In this document: positions 1-10,889 of the stretch, piece by piece | Layout of the letters: each line of letters starts with the position of its first letter | How positions within the stretch are numbered: position 1 is the first letter of the stretch | NCBI GenBank assembly: GCA_963556195.1 | Contig: OY744532.1 | Coordinates: 102,234,583-102,298,582 of the forward strand | DNA length: 64,000 nt | Direction of reading: 5' to 3' | Origin: Sepiola atlantica | Taxonomy: Eukaryota; Mollusca; Cephalopoda; Sepiida; Sepiolidae | The notes under the pieces: model-generated | Seen by the model: the letters and a program-made list of their open reading frames with translations, nothing else | What the model was told of the DNA's origin: nothing | Database searches by the model: none | Translations under genes and position numbers: made by a program

Positions 1-182
1 TTATATTTTCTTACCTTTTTATTGAAAGTATATTTTTCTACTTTTTAATTTAAGTTTTGTTTTCTTAATTCATATTAAGCTTTTAAAGTTTTATATTTAT
101 TTACTTTTTAATTTTATTGTATGTTTTATGTTATTTTATGTTATTTATTTCATTTGATTTCATCTTATTTCATTTTGTTATA

Positions 183-210
183 TATATATCTATATACACA
201 TTAAATATAA

Positions 211-241
<31 letters not shown>
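183..241. repeat. TA/GA microsatellite
   Basis: Short TA-rich stretch followed by (GA)n. It abuts the pseudo-LTR relic that begins near 238. The upstream bases 1-180 are AT-rich with nothing recognisable. Confidence 0.8.
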
Positions 242-243
<2 letters not shown>

Positions 244-490
244 TAGACGAAAAAAGAGTGATAAATATGCGACGATTGTCCAAATTTATTTCAAATTTCA
301 ATTGTTCAATGCAAGGTGTATTCAGTAATAAACTAGTGTTTATTATTCTTTCCTTAAGCCAACGCTTTTCAAAGATCGAAATCTCATCATCAGAGGAGAA
401 ATACAGATGGATAGTTAGCTTTCGAAAAAACCAAAGTTCAAATATTTGAAAATAATTATTAAAAGAATTTTTGTTAAAAAAACCCAGTGA
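238..490 (-). mobile_element. Penelope-like element 3' end (pseudo-LTR relic)
   Basis: This stretch matches the 3' end of the element at 60731-60945 base for base over long blocks, for example the shared tgttcaatgcaaggtgt and attctttccttaagcca. On the minus strand it carries a hammerhead ribozyme (351-397). The element body would lie at higher coordinates but homology is lost after about 490. It is therefore a 5'-truncated copy of the same PLE lineage, 60 kb away in the window and in the same orientation. Confidence 0.7.
351..397 (-). ncRNA. Hammerhead ribozyme (PLE lineage B)
   Basis: Read on the minus strand: stem I TCCT/AGGA, conserved CTGATGA, helix II GAGAT/ATCTT (one G-U) closed by a TTCG tetraloop, conserved GAAA, helix III AAGC/GCTT, cleavage triplet TTA. 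All core positions I can check are intact. It is a type I arrangement, as is usual for hammerheads in Penelope-like pseudo-LTRs. Activity is inferred from sequence only. Confidence 0.72.
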
Positions 491-1140
491 ATGAAAAGAT
501 ATATATATATATTAATGTTGATTATTTGATTTATATAATTTTTATTTATATTAATTACCTTACTAGTCTTTTTAGACGACATTTTGACTTCTTTAATACT
601 ATTTTGTTTTGCGATTCATATGTTATAACATTTAACATCCTCAATTTAAGATACTCGTTATTTGTTTTTCTTAAAACTTGTTTCATAATATATATTTTTT
701 TCAACATTTCCTCCCGTTTTCTTTCTCACACATATTATTTCTCTCTATATTAAATTCTAATTATCGCCCCCTCCTCCCAACACTATTTGTCATTCAAATT
801 TTTTTATTGACCCTTCCCAACTTAATTTCTCTTTGCTACCTATATTTATAAATGTATGTCTTATGTCCTGTTTCTCCCGCTAACCTTGTTTTCTATATTC
901 CTTTCTCCTTTTAACTTTTAACTTTTTTTTCTTACTTTTCTTCCTCTATTTTTACCTATGTCTATTAATTTTTCTTCTCTGTTTCCTTTCTTCTCTTTCT
1001 CTTTCTGATACTACTTTATTCTTCTTTTTATATCTTCTTCTTCTTTTTCTTTATCATCGTATAATTTCGTAGATTTTCCTAATCAGAATTTGGTTGTTTA
1101 GACCTGTACCATCAATTTCTTCATCTTATCTGCCCTTCGG
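490..1140. other. AT/pyrimidine-rich stretch, nothing recognised
   Basis: Dominated by T and C runs on the plus strand (900-1080 is nearly all pyrimidine). Short open frames here are low complexity and I see no coding signal or repeat homology within the window. Confidence 0.5.
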
Positions 1141-1142
1141 AC

Positions 1143-1256
1143 TATAAAACCAGGTGCAAACGGAAATTCGCTCTCTTTTTCTTTTCAACTAGCCTCGGCA
1201 AAACAACTACCAACACACGTTTCTTCCGTCAGCACGTGGTCAAACAACGGTAAGAG
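1143..1256 (+). promoter_or_regulatory. Possible pol II promoter, first exon and splice donor
   Basis: TATAAAA at 1143-1149 is followed about 30 bp later by a pyrimidine-rich initiator-like tract (1171-1188). After roughly 70 bp that is more GC-rich than its surroundings comes ACG|GTAAGAG at 1247-1256, a near-consensus 5' splice donor. Spacing fits TATA box, start site, short non-coding first exon and donor. No acceptor or coding exon can be tied to it, and an LTR promoter would look similar. Confidence 0.3.
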
Positions 1257-1479
1257 TTCTCAACTCATTTTCTTTGTGTACGGCTTTCAAAGACTTTCCT
1301 CTCGCCGGATTCATTTCTTCTTATACCTTTTTCAAGAACTGTTTTTCCATCGACACACGTGCATACATCACACACTTCATCATTCCACGTACACACACGT
1401 TCAATAAACGTTATTTGAACTACCTCATTTTGTTTATTAATTATTACTCTGTCTTTTGCATGCAACATTGCTTGATTTA

Positions 1480-1680
1480 CTGAACACGTTCATAGTCCGG
1501 GAACATCACCCTCTCGAACCTAACAAAGTACTTTGCTGGCAATGATACTTGTATTTCATCTTCTGAGTATACCAAACATCGGATCTTAATTCCTACATGT
1601 TCCTAGCGGAACTTGTTCATTATTTAGATTTCTGGAACACTTGTTCTCTACTTGCTGAACATTAATAATATCATGGATGT
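1480..1680. other. Repeated GAAC..GTTC half-palindromes
   Basis: Several loosely palindromic blocks of the form GAAC-n-GTTC occur (around 1484, 1609, 1635). They could be decayed repeats or binding-site-like. No clear period and no coding potential. Confidence 0.25.
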
Positions 1681-1859
1681 AATGTTATTTGACAAGTTAC
1701 ATTTCACAGTAGAAGTGAATTCTCAGTATAAAGAAAATTGTATATTTTCGTATTTATGTATATTTTTATATGTAAAAAGTGTGCTAACAATAATGTAATT
1801 TTATCACATGATCTCTTACCACTTGCATTATTGAAAATTGATGGATTTGGAAACGTGGA

Positions 1860-1860
1860 A

Positions 1861-1918
<58 letters not shown>

Positions 1919-2200
1919 GGAAGTTTCTCAACCATTAAAACTAAATAAAATAAAAAATTTAAAAAAACCAAAACCCTTAAGTCCCAAGTCGTTCAGTGGA
2001 AAATCACTCATGTACGTCAATTTAGTTTTTACACTTATTATATTAGTTTACTTCTAACATTATTGTAGGGATCATCAGTTGTTTACCATGAACAACTGTT
2101 TCGGGAATTTAAAAACAAGACAGTATTTAATTTCATGGCTTCCCAGCAGAGTTGATCAGACCCCACTTCCCTTAAAAGGCAAAAACATAAACGTTCCGTA
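1860..2200 (-). repeat. Dispersed repeat R1 (copy 1) with (TA)n
   Basis: After (TA)n at 1864-1913 comes the reverse complement of a block found again at 9200-9500 and 35781-35862: a ~30-bp end reading GTTGAGAAACTTCCGAGAC on its forward strand, then an ACGACTTGGGACT block, then a unit containing CATCAGTTGTTTACCATG (about 2071-2090). The last part recurs near 59350. In several copies (TA)n begins right after the GAGAC end, as though the repeat's terminus seeds the microsatellite. Confidence 0.7.
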
Positions 2201-2250
2201 TACTAAATCTAAGTCTTGTTCCGTATAAATGTTTTGCTAACTTATATTAG

Positions 2251-2256
<6 letters not shown>

Positions 2257-2309
<53 letters not shown>

Positions 2310-2322
2310 CATATATATATGT
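2257..2322. repeat. (TA)n with CATA interruptions
   Basis: Interrupted dinucleotide array directly visible in the sequence. Confidence 0.95.
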
Positions 2323-2459
2323 ACCTTGTTAAAACTATTAAATTATTCAATAAATAGTGTACATTTTCTATGTTATATTTTTATCACTCAGTTCCTTTTA
2401 TTATTGCTTTATAAAGACAAGATTATTTGAAAGATACAATGCACCTATTTTGATACTCA

Positions 2460-2462
<3 letters not shown>

Positions 2463-2500
<38 letters not shown>

Positions 2501-2505
2501 CATAT

Positions 2506-2566
<61 letters not shown>
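2463..2566. repeat. (TA)n array, ~100 bp
   Basis: Two nearly pure blocks joined by a TACATACATATAGA interruption. They create spurious tyrosine-isoleucine open frames on both strands. Confidence 0.97.
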
Positions 2567-2567
<1 letters not shown>

Positions 2568-3545
2568 CTAACACTTGCTGACTACACGGTTTAAACCATA
2601 ACAGTGTCAGATATATGTACTGTAACTTTATAAACAGGCATCTGATTAACAAATGCCGATGAGGAACGTTAATTTGAACTACCAATATCACTATGAAAAC
2701 TGCTATATACAAGGTGATCATAAAATGTCTTCAGAATATAAAATACTACTACGACACAGTTTACGAGATATCTTGATGAGATCTTCTTTGTTTTAATCAA
2801 TCTTTATTGAATTATTTGTTAACAATAACATTTTGTATTTAAGATAAGACTGTACTCTGAAACCTAGATTGGGCAACTTACCTCCCCTATCTAGAGTGCT
2901 CATTTTCGGAGTTTTTATTCAACGGAAAGATAGCAGTGTACTTTTTTAAAGGGCTTTAGTAATCATCCCAGGTCAGCTAGTAAACATTTTGAATTCTCTC
3001 TCTCGCCCCCCTTCCGACCTGCACTCAGATGATGTCAAAATCGTTCGTATCCCTAACTCAAATGTATTTCAACTTTCTTAAATCTTTCCAAAGAAATAGA
3101 ACGTTAATATTTCCGCTCTATATGTATTATACATACATACTTCTATCCAGTCAAGCAGACTATCTAGTCGAAGAGAAGAAAAACAACATAAATGTCACTA
3201 ATACACTTAAGAACGGTATGAATCTACATATATCCTCCCCAAAATGACGCCTTTGATCTGTCTCATCGCTTGACAGCAAGTCGACGGGGTTGGTGGGAGG
3301 TAAAGAATAAAACAATAAAAAAAAGATTGTTAAAAACATTACCATTAAATCGTCTTCCGCCTGAGCCCCCTCTCTCTCTCTACCAGAGAAAATAATTCAG
3401 AGTGAACTCTGAGACTTTCTTTACTTTTCCTTTATATTACTGAATAAAAACTAATGTTTAAAAAAAAAAAAATAATTTTGGAGCGAGGAACCGCTCTTTA
3501 GTCCCAAATGGAGTTGCTCCCACTCAACTCCCGCTGAATATAAAA
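2567..3545. other. Unique-looking sequence, nothing recognised
   Basis: Mixed composition with only short open frames. No homology to other parts of the window noticed. Confidence 0.4.
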
Positions 3546-3566
3546 TGAGCCCTCCTCTCCTTCGCT

Positions 3567-3568
<2 letters not shown>

Positions 3569-3602
<34 letters not shown>

Positions 3603-3666
3603 ATCGTTGCGTTAGAATTCTTGAAATTGATATAAATAGTGTTCTAATTGTGTTTATCTCAACTCA

Positions 3667-3749
<83 letters not shown>
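3569..3749. repeat. Two (TA)n arrays (3569-3601, 3668-3749)
   Basis: Dinucleotide arrays separated by about 66 bp of non-repetitive sequence. Confidence 0.95.
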
Positions 3750-3751
<2 letters not shown>

Positions 3752-3897
3752 GGTATCCTGGAAAAAGAAAGGTATTACAAAGAAATATAGTGGCAGCTTA
3801 CAAATCCATCACTTATTTCTTACAAAACTCGTGGTTGTTGTTGAGTATATTATATATGCATATATATATGTATATATGTAAGTACATTTGTACCGTC

Positions 3898-3900
3898 TAT

Positions 3901-3968
<68 letters not shown>
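3898..3968. repeat. (CT)n then (TA)n
   Basis: A CT run passes directly into a TA run. The same compound order recurs at 9040-9195 and 37660-37729. Confidence 0.95.
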
Positions 3969-3970
<2 letters not shown>

Positions 3971-4666
3971 GTGAGTGTGTGTATGTATAACATGTTTTTA
4001 TTCTTGGAAAGTGTTATCGCAGAAGATTAATTGCGTTTTGATAATCTTGTCGAGCCCTTTTGCGGAATGTGGGGAACGGCATCTTTCGGCTGACATCACC
4101 TGACCCTGAGGCCTGAGGATTTTGACCCATAAAGTATGGGTCATTTGTTAATGTTTCTTTTTGATCAAGTCTTTAAACTGAACGTGAGCAAGGGTTGAGC
4201 CCTTTACACTTCTCTGTTTCCTTTGTCCATTCACACGCGCAGACAATCACGTGTCCAGCCGGCGTGTCGATCATGATGGCTCGATAGTACTCTCTTCTGA
4301 TATTGAATATTGATTGTTTTTAAAGATTGGACGCTTCCCTTTTTAGGTGACACATGTTTAGGGTCATGGGGGAAGAAAGTTAAGAATAAGTTATGAGATG
4401 ATAATAAATAAAAAAAAGAATTGAATCGAGTCTTATAATATATCATAGAAAACAGGAAGAATCGGTGCTAAGTTACAATTTAGAGTGTCCTGTAAAGGAA
4501 AAGAAAAACACACGTTGAAAAATGATGTGGAGAAAACGTATGAACATACACACAAAATCGCATAATACTCTGTTTTTATTTCATTATTTTTCTCTTCTTT
4601 CTCTCTCTATCTCTTTCTCGTTCGCTTTTAAAATATGTCCCTAAATATCTCTTTGTCTCTGTACGT

Positions 4667-4782
<116 letters not shown>

Positions 4783-5109
4783 TATTTCAGTTAAAACAAT
4801 GTCATACTATAGACGTCAATACCGTTTTTGCGTGTATCTATGTGGGTGTTCCTTTACCGACTACGGGCAGGAAGTGTATATTGGAATGTGACTATTGTTA
4901 ATTGAAAATGAAAATGATTTATAAATTATAATTATGATAATTATATTAAAAATATTGGTGATTAAATATAAAAACTGTAATGGTTCCTGACCTATAACGG
5001 ACTTTTGACTCGTCCATTCACTATATATATACTGGGAGCAACTGCTTCTCAGTGTTGAGCCAACCCAGTCCATACTGACAGTACTTGTTTACATTCCGCC
5101 CCCTTTTAC

Positions 5110-5400
5110 ATAGGCACAACAACTGGCAACGAGCTATTCGAATTTACACGAGACCCCACAAAAACTCGCATAAAAAACTTAAATAGGACCTCACAACAAC
5201 TGGCAACGAGGTATTCGAACTTATACGGGAAACAACAAGAACATTAAGGATTTTTCTTGAGAACCTTATAAAAGACGCCACAACAACCGGCGACGTGGGA
5301 TTTTGAACTTACACCACCACAACTACTGATAACGCGGTAACAGTAAAAGAATTATTGAGAACCTTAAAATGGACGCAACAACGTGTTTTCGTGGAGAAAT
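5110..5400 (+). repeat. Degenerate tandem of an ACAACAACTGGC motif
   Basis: Near-copies of ACAACAACTGGCAACGAG followed by a TATTCGAA-like block start near 5117, 5194 and 5280, with weaker traces near 5323 and 5377. The first steps are about 80 bp. Units also share a 'gagaacctta-aaa-gacg' stretch. No coding frame survives. An LTR-element leader or old minisatellite could look like this. Confidence 0.5.
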
Positions 5401-7200
5401 CAACGGCAAGATCACCAGATAACGTCCTAGTTATAAAAACTAGCTTTACCGACAGAAAAAAAACAAAAAGGCACGTAAAAGACCAACTTATTTTTTCTCA
5501 TTAAAGAAAGGTCAGTGATTTTTTTCATTGGTATTCCGACACTGCTGTTAACTTTTAACAATAAATGAGTTTTTCTTCTCTCTCCAAAAGAGAAGAATCC
5601 TTCCGCCGAAAGAAAAAAAAAAAAATCGTATTATTTTTTATTTTTTTCTGTTGATAAAGTTGCCGACCGCAAATTCTACAGTTACGTGAGCAGAGTCTTA
5701 AAAAACGTTATTTCTTTTTGGTCGAGAAAAAAAATGTTTTATACTTTTTTTACAACTGAGATTATTATTATTAGAAGAAAGAACTTCTAAAAGCCGTATT
5801 ATAAAAGTACAGTTTAAACCTGGAAGATTTTAAAGCTACCCTTAATCCATTGCTATTTCTGCTCCTCGTCAAGGTATCCTTATCGTTCAAAACAGTTTTA
5901 TTCATCTAGGACTATTGTCTATCTCTTCAAACCTACTATCAGACCATATATAGAGTACTGTTGTAACATGCATATACACGATTTACTTCTGAAACTTGAT
6001 TTAATTCCTTTATAAATCCATATAAACTGATGAGAATACTAAATATATCAAATAATTAATATTTTGTAATCATTCTTCGAAATATTCAACGCAAAATATA
6101 TTTATCCCTGTGTACATATGTTTCACAACTTTCAATTTTTTTAATAATAATTTTACCGCATCGTAGATAATTGACAATTATATTAATCTATCTTCAGTAT
6201 ATACATTCATTTATAATTTTTTTAATTATCAGAGGCTTCATAATTTAAGTCAATAAAGATAAACAAATATATTTAAGTATTGATTATTTTTTCAGTGTGC
6301 AAAGCAAATTTCAGAAACGTTTTAAAATAGATCTTACTCCAATAAAACGAAGCTTTATTTCGTCAGAGAAACAAACAACATTAGTGGTTAATCCCTCTTA
6401 AAATAATTGTGAATGCAGTTAGAACAAATCGAAACACTGGAAGTATTACTTATATTTGGATTTTATTCAAATATAAGCATTGTCAAACACAGGAAAAAAA
6501 AACTAATTATTACAACGAAATCTTCGACATCAGGCGAGGTGATAACCTACAAAAATTATGTAACTATGAACTAACCATGTTCATCTTCCATGGCTAACGG
6601 ACTCTAAAATGCAATGAAGGGTAAGTAACTCCGTCAATTTAATATTTTCATATACCTCCGCCAAACGAAAATTTACCGAATCCATAAGCACATAAGTCTA
6701 GTATCTAATTTCTTCACAGACGAAAGGTAACAGATTTATTTTATAATATACTAAGTCAAAAAGCCTGATAGAGCTAGATTAGCGTAATAAATTATGTTAT
6801 TATTTAGGATAGGTCTTATATTAAAATTAAAATAATGTTATGTAAGGGCATCGTTAAACTTGGGTAAGACAAACAAAACATAATATAAAGCCCAACTTAA
6901 TGGAAATGTGAATCTATAGGTCCTTATATATCTGAAATATTTATTCCCTATACATTTAGAAATAGATTCGTCCTTCTTGTTAAATAAGTTGCTGGTATGT
7001 ATAATTATGGATACTAATTTTCTAAACATAACCTGAAATATCTATATACACATTTATAGGTTTTAGTTGGTTATATGGGGTATTTTTCTTATTTTTAAAT
7101 CACATTAATTCTCCGATAAAGAACTTTCATTCCAATAACCCAGCTTATTGAATGTGTTTTCATGTTTTGAAATCTTTGACCTTTGCATTTTCCTATATAT
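5400..7200. other. AT-rich sequence without recognised features
   Basis: Contains A and T homopolymer stretches (5440-5660) and only short open frames. No domain, repeat pair or RNA gene recognised. Confidence 0.4.
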
Positions 7201-7329
7201 GAATATATATATATATATACTGACACCAGACTGTTTTAACTATAAAACATCTTTCTTCAATAAACTTGCAATGGTATGAACCAATTTTACTTTGCGCTAT
7301 ATATTGGTGAAATATTGTGTTAGACTAGA

Positions 7330-7460
7330 CTCACAATGAAGGCCAACTAGTTAAGCTGAATGAAAGATCCAGTATTTCCTTATTTCTTTCCTGGTTTCAA
7401 GGTTCATTACGTCTAGCCACAATGATTGTTGTGTAGACAACGAAACACATGTCTGTGGGG
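7330..7460 (+). ncRNA. SINE relic with degenerate hammerhead
   Basis: At 7417-7458 the paired elements of a hammerhead are preserved: stem I CCACA/TGTGG (5 bp), helix II GTTGT/ACAAC with loop GTAG, GAAA, a short helix III and a GTC cleavage triplet. The CTGATGA core box is broken (ATGATTG), so it should be inactive. It resembles the units at 28593 and 35551. The upstream part may be a decayed tRNA-like head, but box A and box B are not convincing here. Confidence 0.45.
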
Positions 7461-7624
7461 GACTTTATTATATATTTACACACATATATTTATAAATATA
7501 CACAAAAATACCTAATATATGTTATATATAGAGTTATATTTACATATAAAATGACTCATATATATTTGTAAATACATGTTACGTAATATATATATATATA
7601 TATATATTAGATTTTTGAATGTGA

Positions 7625-7736
7625 GATGATATACATAATTATTTCCAACATCAGACAACGCCGCAGCCCACAACCTGTGAAAGAAGCACACCGGATGTCC
7701 TAGTTTCGCCGTTTTCGAGTGGTCTTATTGTGGAAA

Positions 7737-7742
<6 letters not shown>
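7625..7742. repeat. Small foldback with terminal inverted repeats
   Basis: ATAATTATTTCCAACA (from about 7634) and the inverse TTGTGGAAATAATTAT (about 7727-7742) enclose a CG-containing core. It is followed directly by (TA)n 7738-7797. A GCCGTTTTCGAG block in the core resembles the GAAA side of a hammerhead on the minus strand, but I cannot complete a fold. Confidence 0.5.

Positions 7743-7797
<55 letters not shown>
7738..7797. repeat. (TA)n array
   Basis: Pure dinucleotide array at the end of the foldback above. Confidence 0.97.
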
Positions 7798-7799
<2 letters not shown>

Positions 7800-8399
7800 T
7801 TAAGCAAAAATTGTTTAAAATAGCAGAATCCCCTGCTTAAAAACACTATTTTTATTATTTTAATTTTTTAATGATAACAGATTTAAATGTTAAAATAAAT
7901 AAAATTAATGCATGTTCCGCATGTGTCAGGAACGTTTTCGATTCTTCATCGTATTAATTTCAGATGAGAATAACAAATAAACAAAAAAAGAAATTTCAAA
8001 ATGAAGGGAGAACACGCACGTGAAGTCAGTTAGACTCAACAGAACGAACTCCAAAATTGACGTTACAGGATACAATTGTATTACGTTAAGAATTTTAAAA
8101 TATTTTTACTGGTTTCGTACGTAATGTTATTAAGTGTGGCTTTGTGTGTTAATAAAGATAGTTTCAGGTATTTTTAATTTTGTAAAATGTGTTTAGGGAT
8201 GTAATATTTTCGTGTTGTTTACTAAAATCTGTCATTAATACGAAGGGGCAGTTGTGTTTTTGTAGATTTGTTACTATATAATCACCAGTTATCAAAGAAA
8301 GATTCCCTTGAGGGTCTAAGACATGATGTAATGAATGTGGAAGTTTGACTGAATTTCATTATTTATGAGGACGGCTTAACAAGAATTGTTTTACATTAG

Positions 8400-8690
8400 A
8401 CTTGAAAACGACAATGCGTAGTCAGCCGAGAAGCAATCCCGCGGTATTGAGTTCCGCAATCAGGTCATTCTAGATAAGAAAATTTGCTCATGAAAGGTTA
8501 GTTTTAGGCACAGAGAAGAAGAAAGGGGCATTTTTGACAGTGGTAGTTGTTAGACGAGTTTTTGTTTTATATCTTTTACAGGGGCGACCATAAATTTAAG
8601 CTCAACCAAGGTGTTGGTAAATTGAACTAGAGTTTACAAGATACATGGTAGGCGGCGAGATAGGGTAGTGTTTGTGAAACCAATATAGTC
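8400..8690 (-). pseudogene. Decayed GIY-YIG endonuclease fragment (PLE-like)
   Basis: Minus-strand translation from about 8687 gives YIGFTNTTLSRRL, which fits the GIY-YIG nuclease pattern YIG-x-T-xxx-L-xx-R. A short way on, with a frame change, comes NSSSIYQHL, which also fits the region after the catalytic Arg in such domains. Further on the frame is interrupted by stops and no RT part is present. The GIY half is replaced by the trinucleotide array at 8689-8740. I infer a remnant of a Penelope-like or related RT/GIY-YIG element. Confidence 0.4.
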
Positions 8691-8706
8691 GTCGTCATCA
8701 TCATCA

Positions 8707-8741
<35 letters not shown>
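8689..8741. repeat. (TCA)n/(ATT)n trinucleotide array
   Basis: (CAT/TCA)n passes into (TTA)n. It abuts the decayed GIY-YIG fragment. Confidence 0.95.
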
Positions 8742-9036
8742 GGAGTTTCATTCTCTCAAACAGCAGTGTAACTCATTAAAAAAACATTGGTTCTTTCTAA
8801 TAGTTCATGGTAGGAGAGGAATTGTTATTTTAACAAGCAGATGTTGGGTCTTTAATTTCTTATAGTTAATAATGAATATAATTTTATTATCATAATCAAT
8901 TGGAGATATGTATCGGTGTACAATATTGTATTACTTTTTCTTTTTATCCAAAGTTTGGTTGCATTTGATGACAATAATATAGGTTAATATAGTTGGAGTT
9001 GTGATATTTTATATTATTATTGTTTGTAATATATAC

Positions 9037-9039
<3 letters not shown>

Positions 9040-9109
<70 letters not shown>

Positions 9110-9118
9110 AATATAAAT

Positions 9119-9174
<56 letters not shown>

Positions 9175-9195
9175 TATCTATATATATATATATAT
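9040..9195. repeat. (CT)n then interrupted (TA)n
   Basis: CT run at 9040-9060, then TA with AAATA and AATATA interruptions to about 9195. Confidence 0.95.
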
Positions 9196-9365
9196 TAAAT
9201 TCCCGAAACAGTTTTTCATGGTAAAAAATGATGATCCTTAAATAATGTTAGAAGCAAACTAATATAATAACTGTTTAAATTAAATTGACTTACATGAGTG
9301 ATTTTCCACTGAACGACTTGGGACTGAAAGTTTTTTTGTTTTGTTTTAATGGTTGAGAAACTTCC

Positions 9366-9435
<70 letters not shown>

Positions 9436-9500
9436 GACTTGGGACTAAAATGGGTTTTTTCCGTATATAGTTTTAATGGTTGAGAAACTTCCGAGACTGA
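9196..9500 (+). repeat. Dispersed repeat R1 (copies 2 and 3)
   Basis: Forward copy of the family at 1860-2200: CCCGAAACAGTTTTTCATGG near 9201, GATTTTCCACTGAACGACTT near 9300, end GTTGAGAAACTTCCGAGAC near 9354-9372, then (TA)n 9371-9434. A second partial unit (ACGACTTGGGACT ... CCGAGAC, 9435-9499) follows the (TA)n, so the microsatellite separates two head-to-tail copies. Confidence 0.75.
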
Positions 9501-9839
9501 AAAATCCGAAATAACACCAGTTAATTCTGATGTTCACATTGGCTTTCTTTTAACCAGTAGATTTAAACAGTGTTCGTTCAAGATATATTTGATTAGTGAT
9601 TGCGCAAACTTTGCTTCACTTTAACACCATTATAACACAGCCAACCCCTTCAGAGTGTATCCAGTGTTTCTCAAATCCGTAGAAGTTAAACAACCAAAAA
9701 TATAACTTTACTTTATACATAGAGACATATAAGTTATATTTGGTAATACCGTAAGAATAGAAAATAAATCTGCTCACTGAAAAGAAATAGGTTTCAAATA
9801 AAAATGTCTCCTTTTTGTTACGGGTAACAATCGGCATCG

Positions 9840-10130
9840 CGCCATCATTTTTTTAAAGGAGTGACAGAGACGGGATCGAAGACGTCGGTTTTGTCCATTA
9901 AAGTGACAGCTCGCTCTTTTCAGAGGCATCAAATTGACAGCTTCGTTTTTGGGTCTTGTCACTCTTTTGTCTCCAGTGTCGTCCGTTTGCCTCGTTGCAA
10001 TTTTCGGTACTTCGTTCATCCGCCATTTTGTATTTTCCATCCGCCATCTTGAATACTTTTTCTCATCCGCCATCTTGACTTTGGTCTTTTTTTTTCGTTG
10101 TCTTTTAAAATTGACGGATTCTTTTAGAGA
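9840..10130. promoter_or_regulatory. CpG-containing segment with three YY1-like sites
   Basis: CCGCCAT(C/T)TTG occurs at 10020-10030, 10041-10051 and 10067-10077 (21- and 26-bp steps), matching the YY1 core CCGCCATCTTG. The segment is richer in CpG than its AT-rich surroundings. On the minus strand these read CAAGATGGCGG, the orientation often placed just downstream of a start site in host promoters and LINE 5' UTRs. No gene or transposon ORF could be linked to it. Confidence 0.35.
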
Positions 10131-10289
10131 ATATCGTATGCCTTTTGTGCATCGTTTTGTGTATTGTCTCGTCATGATCTCTTGTCTGTGTCCTTTTTTT
10201 CTATTGTTTTCTATTTACGTCTTTATTTTAAAAACTGATCCCGCCTTTTTGTTCCTTATAGCTTTTTCGTCTTACTTTCGCGTATGTTG

Positions 10290-10290
<1 letters not shown>

Positions 10291-10332
<42 letters not shown>
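10291..10332. repeat. (CT)n array
   Basis: Pure CT run of about 42 bp within a pyrimidine-rich stretch. Confidence 0.97.
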
Positions 10333-10336
<4 letters not shown>

Positions 10337-10604
10337 ATCCGCCTTTTCTTTTTTGTTCGGTCTTTGTCATATATCTTTTACGTTTGTATATTTTAGTTTC
10401 ACATATAAATATTCATTAACAATGTTTCTTTTTTTACGATAAATCAATTTTTTATCTACATATTTACATGTGCATTCGCTATCGGTGATTTTGTCACTGT
10501 TGTACTTTTAGGTACGTGTACTCTTGATTTCTTTCTCTAATGCTCGTTTTTTATGAACCTTCTCTCCTGAAATTATTTTTGACACTACATGCCAGTTTAC
10601 GATA

Positions 10605-10830
10605 CGCCTTAGACAATCTGTCCGACACGGTGGGCCACTGCATCACTGTCAGTCTGAGGTCCTGATCTGATCAGTCCTAGGATGTCTACTCTCCCAGGCT
10701 TTATCTTCTCTTTTTTAGAAAGTGTTCGTTTATTGCTAATCACCTGGGGCCTACCGGAGAATGCCGACGAAGCTGCGTAGGCATTTTTATGAGGCCACAG
10801 TGCATTATATTGGATGCGCTGGCCTTTGTA
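10605..10830 (+). repeat. Body of the U2-headed repeat, headless copy
   Basis: Matches the body of the 19907-20245 element in order: a GGGCCACTGCATC block, CTCCCAGGCTTTATCTTCTC, an AGTGTTCGTTTATTGCTAATC block, and GGGGCCTACCGGAGAATGCCGACG. The U2-like head is absent or too diverged to see upstream of 10611. This second copy shows that the body is a real dispersed repeat and not flanking DNA of a single U2 pseudogene. Confidence 0.65.
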
Positions 10831-10889
10831 TCTAAAACTTCCTCGTTGTGCCACATATTCCACCGGTGAGAGGGAAGGTTATACCATGA

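Noticed and set aside
2357..2721. Open frames of alternating Tyr-Ile residues on both strands, here and at many other TA arrays
   Set aside because: They are six-frame translations of (TA)n, have no stop codons by construction and end where the array ends.
7640..7740. Hammerhead in the small foldback at 7625-7742
   Set aside because: GAAAC-like and CTGATGT-like strings exist on the minus strand, but no consistent set of three helices could be drawn.
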